From NCBI RefSeq assembly GCF_003205875.1, contig NZ_PUBZ01000011.1, positions 1 through 64,000 of the forward strand: a stretch of 64,000 nt of DNA. Direction: 5' to 3'. The translations under genes and the position numbers were made by a program. Under the pieces are notes generated by a model that saw only the letters and a list, made by a program, of their open reading frames with translations, searched no databases and had not been told where the DNA came from. Positions 36,523 to 43,686 of this stretch are shown here, piece by piece (within the stretch, counting starts at the first letter, position 1; every line of letters starts with the position of its first letter). Origin of the DNA: Herpetosiphon llansteffanensis (GTDB taxonomy: Bacteria; Chloroflexota; Chloroflexia; Chloroflexales; Herpetosiphonaceae).

Positions 36523-36717
36523 CTAGCGTACAAAAACTTCACCAGGCTCGATACCCAATGCTTCGCAAATACTATCAAGAGTTTTTAAGTCTATTCTGTT
36601 TATTCTACCTTTATACAAGCCGTATGCTGTTGGATAGGATAAATGAGTTTCATCAGCAAATCGTTGTATATTCCATCCTCGCTCGTCCACAATTTCTCCG
36701 ATGCGTAGATATATCAT
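36523..36717 (-). CDS. small Xre-family HTH regulator
   Basis: A 64-aa single HTH domain: NIQRFADETHLSYPTAYGLY followed by LDSICEALGIEPGEVFV. GGGGAG precedes the ATG. It matches domain 1 of the double-HTH protein at 36057-36485 (RIDL and the following helix are shared). It lies 37 bp before that gene and 75 bp after the first gene of the row, in the same transcription unit. Confidence 0.72.
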   Translation of the reverse strand: MIYLRIGEIVDERGWNIQRFADETHLSYPTAYGLYKGRINRIDLKTLDSICEALGIEPGEVFVR

Positions 36718-36792
36718 TCTTATCTCCCCGTTGCATTATGAAATCTCTGTGACTCATAACTTTATATTCATACAAAAAAAATTTATTAGACT

Positions 36793-37059
36793 CTACGCAT
36801 CCTGCTCCAGCTCACCAGTATTTATAAGATCCATTAGTTCAACATCAAGGACTTTTGCGATGGCATTTAAAAGTAGAATATCTACTAATTCTATGGGTGA
36901 ACCCGACTCTTTTCCATCTTTGGTGCTATACCAATAACGCCGAATTGTTCCCATTGCAATGGGACTATCCCTGTTTAAGCGTTGATTTACAGCTGCTAAG
37001 AGTTGGGACATATTGAACCCTTTCTCAATAGCATAATCGCGAACCCTTAGTCTTGTCAT
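36793..37059 (-). CDS. Xre-like HTH regulator, first of the regulator row
   Basis: An 88-aa HTH protein, more divergent than the others: SQLLAAVNQRLNRDSPIAMG is followed by TIRRYWYS (recognition helix) and LLNAIAKVLDVELMDLIN. AAGGAG precedes the ATG. It is the promoter-proximal gene on the minus strand, facing the early genes at 37196 across a shared promoter region, the position usual for a lysogeny repressor. Confidence 0.7.
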   Translation of the reverse strand: MTRLRVRDYAIEKGFNMSQLLAAVNQRLNRDSPIAMGTIRRYWYSTKDGKESGSPIELVDILLLNAIAKVLDVELMDLINTGELEQDA

Positions 37060-37088
37060 TTCAACTCCTTCGATGATTAATTCCGTTT

Positions 37089-37116
37089 ATTATATTCATC
37101 ATTATATAGAAGTCAA
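37089..37116 (-). promoter_or_regulatory. leftward promoter of the regulator row
   Basis: On the minus strand: TTGACT (37111-37116), 16-bp spacer, TATAAT (37089-37094), 30 bp before the ATG at 37059. Confidence 0.65.
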
Positions 37117-37132
37117 TATATTGCTCATTGAC
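37112..37132. promoter_or_regulatory. candidate operator between divergent promoters
   Basis: Inverted repeat GTCAAT / ATTGAC with a 9-bp centre, overlapping both -35 hexamers. A repressor here could switch both directions. Note that two facing TTGAC hexamers make such a repeat by themselves. Confidence 0.4.
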
Positions 37133-37156
37133 ATATAGAGTTTTATATATTATTGT
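37128..37156 (+). promoter_or_regulatory. rightward early promoter
   Basis: TTGACA (37128-37133), 17-bp AT-rich spacer, TATTGT (37151-37156), 40 bp before the start of the first rightward gene. Confidence 0.65.
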
Positions 37157-37195
37157 ATATACACAAAGAGTAGTATCCAAATAGGAGTCACAACA

Positions 37196-37741
37196 ATGGC
37201 ACACACGAAAGAAGTTACCTATAACTTCAAGAATCGGGATTTCGACGCTTATGTGAACGGCGAATATGTTGGATCATTTCCTACTGATCTGGATGCACGG
37301 ATGGTCTGCAATCGCTTGGTATTGGAATTGATTGAACTGGATAATCGGGTAGTTGAGGAAGCCGAAGAAACAATGGTTGTAGCAACTGCACCAGTTATCG
37401 AAGCAATCACTCCTCCGAATAATGAATCTCCTACCTTATTAAATAAGGATGGCGCTCACACTCCTACAACTCTTTTTGAAGTTGTTGATTTCATTCCCAT
37501 GCCTGTGGTCACGGCTGCCACCTATGTCAATACGCCAATTGATGCGCTTGCTCGCACCATGGTGATTTTGAGCCGCAACTGGCAACGCGCCATTCTCACA
37601 GGCCGCTATGCTGATGCCGAACGAATCGAGGCCCATGAACAGGCCGTCCGCAGTCAATTTCGTTCCCTCTCCTGTCCCCCACTCCCAATAACACCTACTG
37701 CTCAGCAGCGGCCAACGACCACCCGCCGGATTAACTATTAA
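37196..37741 (+). CDS. prophage early protein of unknown function
   Basis: A 181-aa protein I do not recognise. The N-terminal 50 residues (VTYNFKNRDFDAYVNGEYVG, then a helix with LVLELIELDN) look like a small beta-beta-helix unit. A Thr/Pro-rich linker follows, then a helical segment (DALARTMVILSRNWQRAILT) and a Pro/Thr/Arg tail. The gene is first behind the rightward promoter and has AGGAG before the ATG. Position suggests an early phage function. Confidence 0.6.
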   Translation: MAHTKEVTYNFKNRDFDAYVNGEYVGSFPTDLDARMVCNRLVLELIELDNRVVEEAEETMVVATAPVIEAITPPNNESPTLLNKDGAHTPTTLFEVVDFIPMPVVTAATYVNTPIDALARTMVILSRNWQRAILTGRYADAERIEAHEQAVRSQFRSLSCPPLPITPTAQQRPTTTRRINY

Positions 37742-37742
37742 A

Positions 37743-37817
37743 CCCTTTACTGCTTTGAAGAGCAGCAAAGGGCAAAAGCATGACCGAGGTACAGATTCGA
37801 CCCCTATGCCTCGGTCA
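37743..37817 (+). other. two consecutive hairpins in the spacer before 37836
   Basis: Hairpin 1: CCCTTTACTGCT paired with AGAGCAGCAAAGGG (37743-37772, one mismatch). Hairpin 2: TGACCGAGG (37781-37789) with CCTCGGTCA (37809-37817), 19-nt loop. Neither has a T-run. They fill the spacer between two early genes and could control stability or translation of the downstream part. Confidence 0.5.
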
Positions 37818-37835
37818 CGAAAAGGATGATACCTG

Positions 37836-38147
37836 ATGGCACAGAACTATGTCAATTCCGATCGCTGCCACCGCTTGGCGCGTGCCAGCGCCATCGTGCA
37901 ACTCGCGACGATTATTCAGGAAGAAGAAGGCATCGACGATAACACTGCCTACACCTTGGCCGAACACGAACTGGATGCTATCGCCGCCATCGAAGCAGCT
38001 TGGCGTGAACCGCAAGCCGTTGCAACGCTCCGCATTCTGCCAACGGCTTGGGGTGTCGTGCTCGTGCGCAACGGCTCGCGCTTGGTGGTGCATCGTGCCG
38101 ATGTTCCGGCTATTCTGGAAATCTTGACCCGTTGGGTTGCATCCTAA
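37836..38147 (+). CDS. prophage early protein, paralogue of the chromosomal 19453 protein
   Basis: A 103-aa protein of unknown function. Its core IVQLATIIQEEEGIDDNTAY is shared, with conservative changes, with the chromosomal protein at 19453-19761. It looks like a helical N-terminal half, then a strand-rich part (WGVVLVRNGSRLVVHRADV) and a final helix with TRWV. AAAGGATG stands before the ATG. It is 94 bp after the previous gene across two hairpins and 21 bp before the next. Confidence 0.62.
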   Translation: MAQNYVNSDRCHRLARASAIVQLATIIQEEEGIDDNTAYTLAEHELDAIAAIEAAWREPQAVATLRILPTAWGVVLVRNGSRLVVHRADVPAILEILTRWVAS

Positions 38148-38168
38148 TTAATAGAGAGGATTATCGTT

Positions 38169-38519
38169 ATGGCTGATACGGCACCAACCCAAGCAACCAT
38201 TAAAGTTGAACACCAGATTCACTTCACACTTGATGGCTTTCCCTGCACGACCTCGGTCGCCGGAGCAACCGCCGATCAACTGAAGGTAGTTATTGATCGG
38301 TTGAAAGCGATCGGTGCACAACCACCAACCGCACATCCATCCCAACCAACGGCAACGGTTGCATCGACGAGCGCTCCCGCTCAACGAACGTGCCCTATTC
38401 ACGGGACAGCCTTGCAGCTGCGCCAAGGTACACGACGCGGTGGAAAGCCCTACAAATTTTGGAGCTGCAACCATACCGATGCGGATGGTAACTGGTGCGA
38501 TCATACCGAGAAACCATAA
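38169..38519 (+). CDS. prophage protein with C-terminal zinc ribbon
   Basis: A 116-aa protein. The N-terminal part (VEHQIHFTLDGFPCTTSV, then ADQLKVVIDRLKAIGA) is a small strand-helix unit; a Pro/Thr/Ala linker follows; the C-terminal part has CPIHGTAL ... FWSCNH ... WCDH, a Cys/His cluster likely to bind one zinc, as in topoisomerase-type ribbons. A DNA-binding role is plausible but not shown. GAGAGGA lies upstream of the ATG. A terminator follows at 38577. Confidence 0.62.
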   Translation: MADTAPTQATIKVEHQIHFTLDGFPCTTSVAGATADQLKVVIDRLKAIGAQPPTAHPSQPTATVASTSAPAQRTCPIHGTALQLRQGTRRGGKPYKFWSCNHTDADGNWCDHTEKP

Positions 38520-38576
38520 GCTGATCGCGAAACTGATATCATGGGTATCGCGATTGACTGACCGATGATAGATGAA

Positions 38577-38617
38577 CCGCCAGCAGTCCAAATCAGGCTG
38601 TTGGCGGATGTTTTTTT
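38577..38617 (+). terminator. Rho-independent terminator of the early genes
   Basis: Stem CCGCCAGCAG (38577-38586) / CTGTTGGCGG (38598-38607), 11-nt loop, then ATG and seven T (38611-38617). It ends the 37196-38519 transcript before the integrase gene. Confidence 0.85.
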
Positions 38618-38670
38618 AGCGCGAAACGGTTATGATAATGCACATTATACAAACCGCTGGAGAGTCGAGC

Positions 38671-39654
38671 ATGCACGATGATTTATCAATCACATTAACT
38701 ACCCTTGCCGCAACTACACCAACGTCAATCCAATCAACCACCAATCCCTTCATTACCTATATCGCTAGTCTGCAAAGTGCCAATAGCCAACGCACGATGG
38801 AGAAGCAGCTGCATAGGTTGGCAACAATGATGGGCTTTGCCGATGCCCATGTGGTTCCGTGGTCACAGTTGCGGGTTGAACACACCCAAGCCCTATGGGC
38901 CAAGCTTGCCAGCAGCAAATCAGCAGCAACCGCCAACCTCATGCTCTCGGCGTTACGCGGGGTGCTGAAAATGGCCTGGCGCATGGGCTTAATGAGTGGC
39001 GAGGACTACACGCGAGCGGTTGATCTCAAAACGGTCAAAGGGAATACCCCTGATGCCGCTGCGGGCCGATCGCTTACCGCTGCCGAACTCCGTGCCTTGT
39101 TCGCCGCGTGTGCTGCTGATCTATCACCCGTTGGGCGACGCGATGCAGCGATTCTAGCATTGGCCTATGCAGCTGGTGGCTTGCGGCGCGCTGAGATCGT
39201 CAATCTCGATCTGGCAGACTTTAATTCTGAAACGGCGATGCTGACCATTCGTGGCAAGGGCAATAAAGTACGAACCGCCTATGTGCGGGGTGGTGCACGT
39301 GATGCCCTCGACGAGTGGCTGGCAGTACGTGGCGATGAAACAGGACCACTGTTTTGGCGCTTACAAGCTGGTGGTGTGGCAGGCCAGATGTATGAACGAC
39401 TCAGTGATCAGTCGATTTATATGTTGTGCCAGCGGCGGGGGAAGGAGGCCAATGTTAGGCACTTCAGCCCACATGATATTCGCCGAACCTTTATTAGTGA
39501 TCAACTCGATGCAGGAACCGATGTGTTGACGGTTGCTCGGTTGGCTGGCCACAGTAATGCCAACACCACCAGCCGCTATGATCGGCGGGGTGAGCGAGCG
39601 AAACAAGTTGCGGCTGATGCATTGCACGTGCCGTTTATTTCGAATACTCAATAA
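38671..39654 (+). CDS. int: prophage tyrosine integrase
   Basis: A 327-aa tyrosine recombinase. The N-terminal SAM-like core-binding domain (about 25-125) is followed by the catalytic domain with Arg172 in GLRRAE, Lys in RGKGNK, His268-x-x-Arg271 in PHDIRR, His294 in GHSN and nucleophile Tyr303. No separate arm-binding zinc domain is seen, so it is XerC/D-like in build. GGAG before ATG 38671 favours this start over the ATG at 38632. It should insert and excise the prophage at the tRNA-Asn locus; the target is inferred from position. Confidence 0.88.
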   Translation: MHDDLSITLTTLAATTPTSIQSTTNPFITYIASLQSANSQRTMEKQLHRLATMMGFADAHVVPWSQLRVEHTQALWAKLASSKSAATANLMLSALRGVLKMAWRMGLMSGEDYTRAVDLKTVKGNTPDAAAGRSLTAAELRALFAACAADLSPVGRRDAAILALAYAAGGLRRAEIVNLDLADFNSETAMLTIRGKGNKVRTAYVRGGARDALDEWLAVRGDETGPLFWRLQAGGVAGQMYERLSDQSIYMLCQRRGKEANVRHFSPHDIRRTFISDQLDAGTDVLTVARLAGHSNANTTSRYDRRGERAKQVAADALHVPFISNTQ

Positions 39655-39668
39655 CATATAATTTTGGT

Positions 39669-40556
39669 TTAATCAGTCGGTATTGTTTTTTGGTACTCTA
39701 CCAATTCAATATATTGTCTCTTGATATCTTGAATCATATTTCTCCTTTGTAATTTATTATTTATCAATAATTTATATATATATTTATATAAATTATATGA
39801 TTCTTTGTATCCATTAATAGTTAAATGATAATTGCTTCTCCTTGTAGCTTTTCTTATAAATTTCTTTATTTTCATAATTTTCTCATTACTTGTTTCATAA
39901 CTATTATTGTTATGCAAAATATCATGATTCTTTATTGTATTAATTTCCTTTTTCTCAATAGCTTTTATAATTTTTTTATAAACAGATAAGTTATAGTTAT
40001 CTTCATTCGCATAAATATTAATTAATAATCTATCACATTTATATTCCTGATTATTATATATAACCTTATTTACAGCACTCAGTACTATATATTTCATAAT
40101 CTTTTTATTATTTATATCATAATCACTATAAAATGATATCTTTTCGATAATATTAATAAATTCCTCTAAAAAGTCATGTATAATTTCCATTTCAGAATGA
40201 GAAGGATTCATAGCATTCTGTTCTGTAAGTTTACTTCTAATTAAATTATGATATGCAATTACCAAACTAGGATTAGCTATATCAATATTTTCTTTTATGT
40301 GATATAGAATTTTATCTTTCTTACTTATCAATAAATCATTATTATGGTAAGAATCTGGATAAAACAAGATATCTATCGTTAAAAAAATATCTGAAATCAT
40401 TGGTAAGAATAAAACTTTATATATATTATCATGATATTTTAGAGACTCTTGTCTTTTTAATTGATTCATTGAGTTCTTTGCTTGAAGAAAATTCAGAAGT
40501 GCAACTATTATAGTTGCTGAAATTGTTGCTATGGCAATTAATGCAGTTTCACTCAT
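39669..40556 (-). CDS. AT-rich gene of unknown function, membrane-anchored
   Basis: A 295-aa protein I do not recognise. One N-terminal transmembrane helix (ALIAIATISATIIVALLNFL) is followed by a charged, Lys/Asn/Ile-rich, almost all-helical region. Codon use and base composition (strongly AT-rich) differ sharply from the integrase before it and the late genes after it, and it points the opposite way, which marks it as a later arrival (a moron). Such cargo between integrase and late genes is often for host defence or superinfection exclusion, but no nuclease, toxin or sensor motif is visible. Confidence 0.7.
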   Translation of the reverse strand: MSETALIAIATISATIIVALLNFLQAKNSMNQLKRQESLKYHDNIYKVLFLPMISDIFLTIDILFYPDSYHNNDLLISKKDKILYHIKENIDIANPSLVIAYHNLIRSKLTEQNAMNPSHSEMEIIHDFLEEFINIIEKISFYSDYDINNKKIMKYIVLSAVNKVIYNNQEYKCDRLLINIYANEDNYNLSVYKKIIKAIEKKEINTIKNHDILHNNNSYETSNEKIMKIKKFIRKATRRSNYHLTINGYKESYNLYKYIYKLLINNKLQRRNMIQDIKRQYIELVEYQKTIPTD

Positions 40557-40623
40557 AACAATCCTTATGCAAATAGTTTATTTAAACTATAAGTCAGTAT
40601 AGCATATAGCTTTAGAAGGCTGC

Positions 40624-40653
40624 TTGACAACTCTTCATGACTACTGGTATAGT
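40624..40653 (+). promoter_or_regulatory. candidate late promoter
   Basis: Consensus TTGACA (40624-40629), 18-bp spacer, TATAGT (40648-40653). It points into the lysis-packaging module; a terminator lies only about 25-55 bp downstream. Confidence 0.7.
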
Positions 40654-40677
40654 ATTCGTACCGTAAGGACGGATGAC

Positions 40678-40714
40678 CGCCTACGATGTGTGCAACACAT
40701 CGGGGCGTTTTTTA
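40678..40714 (+). terminator. leader terminator behind the late promoter
   Basis: Stem CGATGTGT (40684-40691) / ACACATCG (40695-40702), GCA loop, extended below by CGCC/GGCG, then T-run 40708-40713. It lies between the promoter and the ribosome site of the first late gene, so late genes need read-through or antitermination. Confidence 0.8.
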
Positions 40715-40735
40715 TTTCCCCACTGAGGAGGGGAT

Positions 40736-41110
40736 ATGCTTCCAGAGACGCTACGCACCATCTATGGCGATCCGGATGCGGATGCAACAGAATTTGGCAC
40801 CAAGTACTTTGTCTGGGGAACACCGCTCGACACCAATCCAGCGACACCCAGCACACCCACGCAGCGGCGGCTCTGTGGCGCACGCTTTACCTATCGGATT
40901 CGCCCAGGCGAAAGCAATCATGAGTTCGAAGCCCGAATTCATACAGTAGCGTTGAAATTCCTGAGCGGCAGCGGCACGCTGTATATCGAAGGCGAGATGA
41001 CCTTTAGTCGCCATCGCTATACCGAAGCAGCCCTGATTCTGTATCATCCGCCCATTGTTGCGCCGATCGAGGTGCCAAAAATGCTCCGTCGTCCATCCGC
41101 TGCGGCCTAA
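40736..41110 (+). CDS. prophage late-region protein of unknown function
   Basis: A 124-aa protein, not recognised. Predicted strand-rich: RFTYRIRPGESNHEFEARI, then GSGTLYIEGEMTF, with a Pro-rich C-terminus. No membrane helix or signal peptide. GAGGAGGGG precedes the ATG. It is first behind the late promoter and leader terminator, and is followed by a second terminator, so it can be expressed apart from the lysis genes. Confidence 0.62.
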   Translation: MLPETLRTIYGDPDADATEFGTKYFVWGTPLDTNPATPSTPTQRRLCGARFTYRIRPGESNHEFEARIHTVALKFLSGSGTLYIEGEMTFSRHRYTEAALILYHPPIVAPIEVPKMLRRPSAAA

Positions 41111-41162
41111 AGCGTCACAGCCGGAACAATCGAATCATCTGGATAGTCAGTAGTTACGAGAC

Positions 41163-41205
41163 GCGGCTATCAACCCTCACCTGAGGGTTGGTGGCCGCTT
41201 TTTTT
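41163..41205 (+). terminator. terminator before the lysis genes
   Basis: Outer stem GCGGC (41163-41167) / GCCGC (41194-41198), inner stem AACCCTCA / TGAGGGTT, then seven T (41199-41205). The ribosome site GGAGGA of the next gene begins 10 bp later. Confidence 0.85.
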
Positions 41206-41227
41206 ATGTCCGTTGGAGGAATCACCC

Positions 41228-41590
41228 ATGACCGAAGGAGACTTGCTCAAAGTGTATGGCCCCAGCCTCTTTTTGGTGGGGTGGTTCCTCTACCGCGAAG
41301 TCTGGCCATTACTCAAAGAACGGCTACGGCCCGACCTGGTGGCCCAACGTCGCAAGGCAGAAGCCCAAGCCGAAGCCAAGGTTTTGACCGCCTTTATCGA
41401 CAACACCGTTGCCATGACCGGGCTGAAGCACACCTTAGAAGTCGTGTCGGATGAAATGAGTCGCCTGCGCGAAGGCCAAGAAGTCCATACCCAGTTACTG
41501 GCCGAGCTGTTTGGCTTTTTACGCCATCCACGCCCAAGTCCGAAACCCAGTACCCAACGCCAACCTAGCAAAAAAGGAGAGTCCGTATGA
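41228..41590 (+). CDS. small membrane-anchored coiled-coil protein of the lysis cassette
   Basis: A 120-aa protein with one N-terminal membrane segment (YGPSLFLVGWFLYREVWPLL) followed by a charged, helical, coiled-coil-like region (Lys/Glu/Ala-rich) and a basic Pro/Ser tail. GGAGGA (41215-41220) fixes the start at ATG 41228. It overlaps the holin gene by 4 bp. Position and build fit a lysis accessory protein (holin partner or spanin-like), though spanins are not expected to be needed in a Chloroflexota host without a typical outer membrane. Exact role unknown. Confidence 0.6.
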   Translation: MTEGDLLKVYGPSLFLVGWFLYREVWPLLKERLRPDLVAQRRKAEAQAEAKVLTAFIDNTVAMTGLKHTLEVVSDEMSRLREGQEVHTQLLAELFGFLRHPRPSPKPSTQRQPSKKGESV

Positions 41591-41955
41591 CCACTGCTGT
41601 TTCACCATCGCTCGTGACCACTCTCGTGCAGCTGCTCCTCGCCGTGCTTGTCCCACTGGCGCTCGCCGTCGCCGCGCGGATCGGTCGCCGCATCGCCCGC
41701 GCGCTCGAAGATAAAGCGACGGCCCTGCTTAGTCGTGAAGAGCGTGACACGCTCTATGGGGCGATCAAGGTTGGCCTGCGAGTAGCCCAAAGCTATGGCA
41801 TTACGCCCGAGGGTGTGCGCCACCAGATCGAAGAAAAGGGTGTGGATGCGGCACGCCGCTACTTGGGTGAGCTGGGCCTACGCTTTGATCCGAAATTTCT
41901 CGTTGACTTGCTGCATGCCGAGTATCAGAAGCAATTTGGAGCACCCACGTCATGA
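41587..41955 (+). CDS. phage holin, LLH-like
   Basis: A 122-aa protein. One hydrophobic N-terminal helix (LLLAVLVPLALAVAARIG), then a basic amphipathic region and a conserved-looking soluble tail (AIKVGLRVAQSYGITPEG, AARRYLGELGLRF). This matches the build of LL-H-type holins, which let endolysin reach the peptidoglycan by permeabilising the membrane. Overlaps with the genes on both sides (ATGA) indicate coupled translation with the endolysin. Confidence 0.72.
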   Translation: MTTAVSPSLVTTLVQLLLAVLVPLALAVAARIGRRIARALEDKATALLSREERDTLYGAIKVGLRVAQSYGITPEGVRHQIEEKGVDAARRYLGELGLRFDPKFLVDLLHAEYQKQFGAPTS

Positions 41956-42704
41956 CCTTCGTGATCGATCTGCGCTGGCGGAAGCATTATCGTCCGGTGG
42001 GTACGGGCTGGGACTATCGCCCCAAAGGTATCAAGCCCAGCTCCGTCGTGATTCACACGACCAATGGCAATCGCGGCAGCAGCTTTGACGGAGAAGCCGA
42101 CTACTTAGAAGCCAGTAGCGGCGTGGGTGCGCATTATTTGGTTGGCCAACGTGGCCAGATTGCCGAGATTCTGCCGCCGATCTATCGCGCCTGGCATGCG
42201 GGTGCGGCGAAGGATGACTGGATCAACAGTCGCTCGATTGGGATCGAATGTCATCACGCCGTCGGCGAAGCATGGACTCCCGAACAACGCGCGGCGCTCG
42301 CATGGCTCTGCCAACGCCTAATGGCCGACTGGTCGATGGTGCTTGGCGCGATTGAAACCCATCGCTTTGTCGCGCTCCCTGCTGGACGCAAGCCCGATCC
42401 GTCCGACTGGACCGATCGCAGCTTCTATGCCTGGCGTGATGGCTTGATCGATCCGGTGCAACCAGCCGGAACCTATCCGGTAGCCCTAGAACTCAAGGTG
42501 GCATGGCAAAGTAGCGGTGGTCTGTGGCATCCGTCCCAGTTTGCCCCGGGCTATGCCCTCACTCCCTTCTTCCGCCATCCCGATGGCCATCAGTATCAAC
42601 TCTTCGAGCGCAGTGGCGCACGCTTTACGCCGCACGGCAGCATCGAATGGTTGTTTACCGAGGAAGTCGAACGTTTCAAACAGTGGTGGCGAACCCACCC
42701 ATAA
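41952..42704 (+). CDS. endolysin, N-acetylmuramoyl-L-alanine amidase
   Basis: A 250-aa amidase_2/PGRP-type enzyme that cuts the bond between muramic acid and L-Ala. Zinc ligands can be read as His35 (VVIHTT), His137 (ETHRF) and Asp149 (RKPDPSDW); the loop AHYLVGQRGQI and IGIECHH belong to the same fold. The C-terminal about 80 residues (after YPVALE) are probably a wall-binding or extra domain of unknown type. No signal peptide, so it depends on the holin. Coupled to the holin gene through a 4-bp overlap. Confidence 0.85.
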   Translation: MTFVIDLRWRKHYRPVGTGWDYRPKGIKPSSVVIHTTNGNRGSSFDGEADYLEASSGVGAHYLVGQRGQIAEILPPIYRAWHAGAAKDDWINSRSIGIECHHAVGEAWTPEQRAALAWLCQRLMADWSMVLGAIETHRFVALPAGRKPDPSDWTDRSFYAWRDGLIDPVQPAGTYPVALELKVAWQSSGGLWHPSQFAPGYALTPFFRHPDGHQYQLFERSGARFTPHGSIEWLFTEEVERFKQWWRTHP

Positions 42705-42743
42705 TGTCGCCTTGGCGACGATCAGCGGCGGTGCGGCTGCGCC

Positions 42744-42802
42744 GTGGGCGGGGCTAGAGCAGCAACTTGGCTGTGTTCCCCCGCCCCACCGCATCATTTT
42801 TT
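42744..42802 (+). terminator. terminator after the endolysin gene
   Basis: GTGGGCGGGG (42744-42753) pairs with CCCCGCCCCAC (42779-42789, one bulged C) across a 25-nt loop, then a T-run at 42797-42802. The next gene's AAGGAG begins 2 bp later. Confidence 0.7.
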
Positions 42803-42814
42803 CAAGGAGTATTC

Positions 42815-43117
42815 ATGCCACGTCGCCTTCCAGCTGACCAAATCACGCTGTTTTGGCAGGCCTATGATGCCAGTGGCAATGCAAGTGCAGCGGGTCGCAT
42901 TGCGGGCCTGAGTAAAGATCAAGCCCATCGCCTGCTCAAGAAACGGGGTGAGCGGCCCGTGGCCACCGTGACCCGTGCCCAGCTCGAAGCGGTGCTCCAG
43001 CAGGTCGACACGCTGGCGACCGATGTACAGACTATCCGCCAACGGCTGCTGCGGTTAGTGGCCCTCGTGCCCGCCGCACCCATTTCGGGTCACGACCGCC
43101 CTATTTCGCATCACTAA
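42815..43117 (+). CDS. small HTH protein upstream of terminase
   Basis: A 100-aa protein. The N-terminal half reads as a helix-turn-helix (LFWQAYDASGNASAAGRIAG, then SKDQAHRLLKKRG), the kind found in phage DNA-packaging or transposase-type HTH units; the C-terminal half is a coiled coil (LEAVLQQVDTLATDVQTIRQ). AAGGAG at 42804-42809 fixes the start at ATG 42815. It lies 41 bp before the small terminase gene and could assist packaging-site recognition. Confidence 0.6.
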   Translation: MPRRLPADQITLFWQAYDASGNASAAGRIAGLSKDQAHRLLKKRGERPVATVTRAQLEAVLQQVDTLATDVQTIRQRLLRLVALVPAAPISGHDRPISHH

Positions 43118-43158
43118 CGCATCATTTCGAATCAATTTCGGATCACCCTGAGGCTGCC

Positions 43159-43686
43159 ATGGGACGCAAAAGCACGATTACCGATGACCTTGCCAACCAG
43201 CTGCTCGCCGCTGCCAAAGCGGGATCGAGCCAACGCCAAATCGCGCGGGACTTCGGGTTATCGGTCAGTACCGTGCAGCGCTTTTTCGAATCACTGCCGA
43301 CGGCGACCGCGCCGACGCTCGTGCAGCATGCGGCGGTCGTCGAGCGGGCTGGCTCATCCCTCTGGGATAGTCGCTCGGCATTAAGTGAGAACTACCAACG
43401 GGTGCTTGATCTGGTGAACAAGCTCGAAATGGGCATTGTCGAAGTCGATGGCGAGTACACCAGTCGCACACCCATTGCCGTGCATGTTGCGGCGCTGCGG
43501 GAAGTGCGCGAGCACATCAAAACCAGCCTAGCCATTCTCAAGTTATTGATCGATGTCGACGAAGTGCGGCGGTTTCAGCAAGCAGTGATCGATGCCATTG
43601 GAGAGGCGGATGAATCGACCAAACAACGCATCCTTGCCATCCTCCAGGCGCGACACGCTCTGGAATTCACTCTTTTCCGATCTTAG
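43159..43686 (+). CDS. terS: terminase small subunit
   Basis: A 175-aa protein. N-terminal HTH (KAGSSQRQIARDFGLSVSTV) recognises the packaging site; the helical remainder serves oligomerisation. Its last 77 bp overlap the large subunit gene in another frame, which is common for terminase pairs. Identity rests on the HTH and on position directly before the large subunit. Confidence 0.75.
   Translation: MGRKSTITDDLANQLLAAAKAGSSQRQIARDFGLSVSTVQRFFESLPTATAPTLVQHAAVVERAGSSLWDSRSALSENYQRVLDLVNKLEMGIVEVDGEYTSRTPIAVHVAALREVREHIKTSLAILKLLIDVDEVRRFQQAVIDAIGEADESTKQRILAILQARHALEFTLFRS

Noticed and set aside
41213-41227. TTG start for the lysis accessory gene
   Set aside because: It overlaps the GGAGGA ribosome site, which serves the ATG at 41228.
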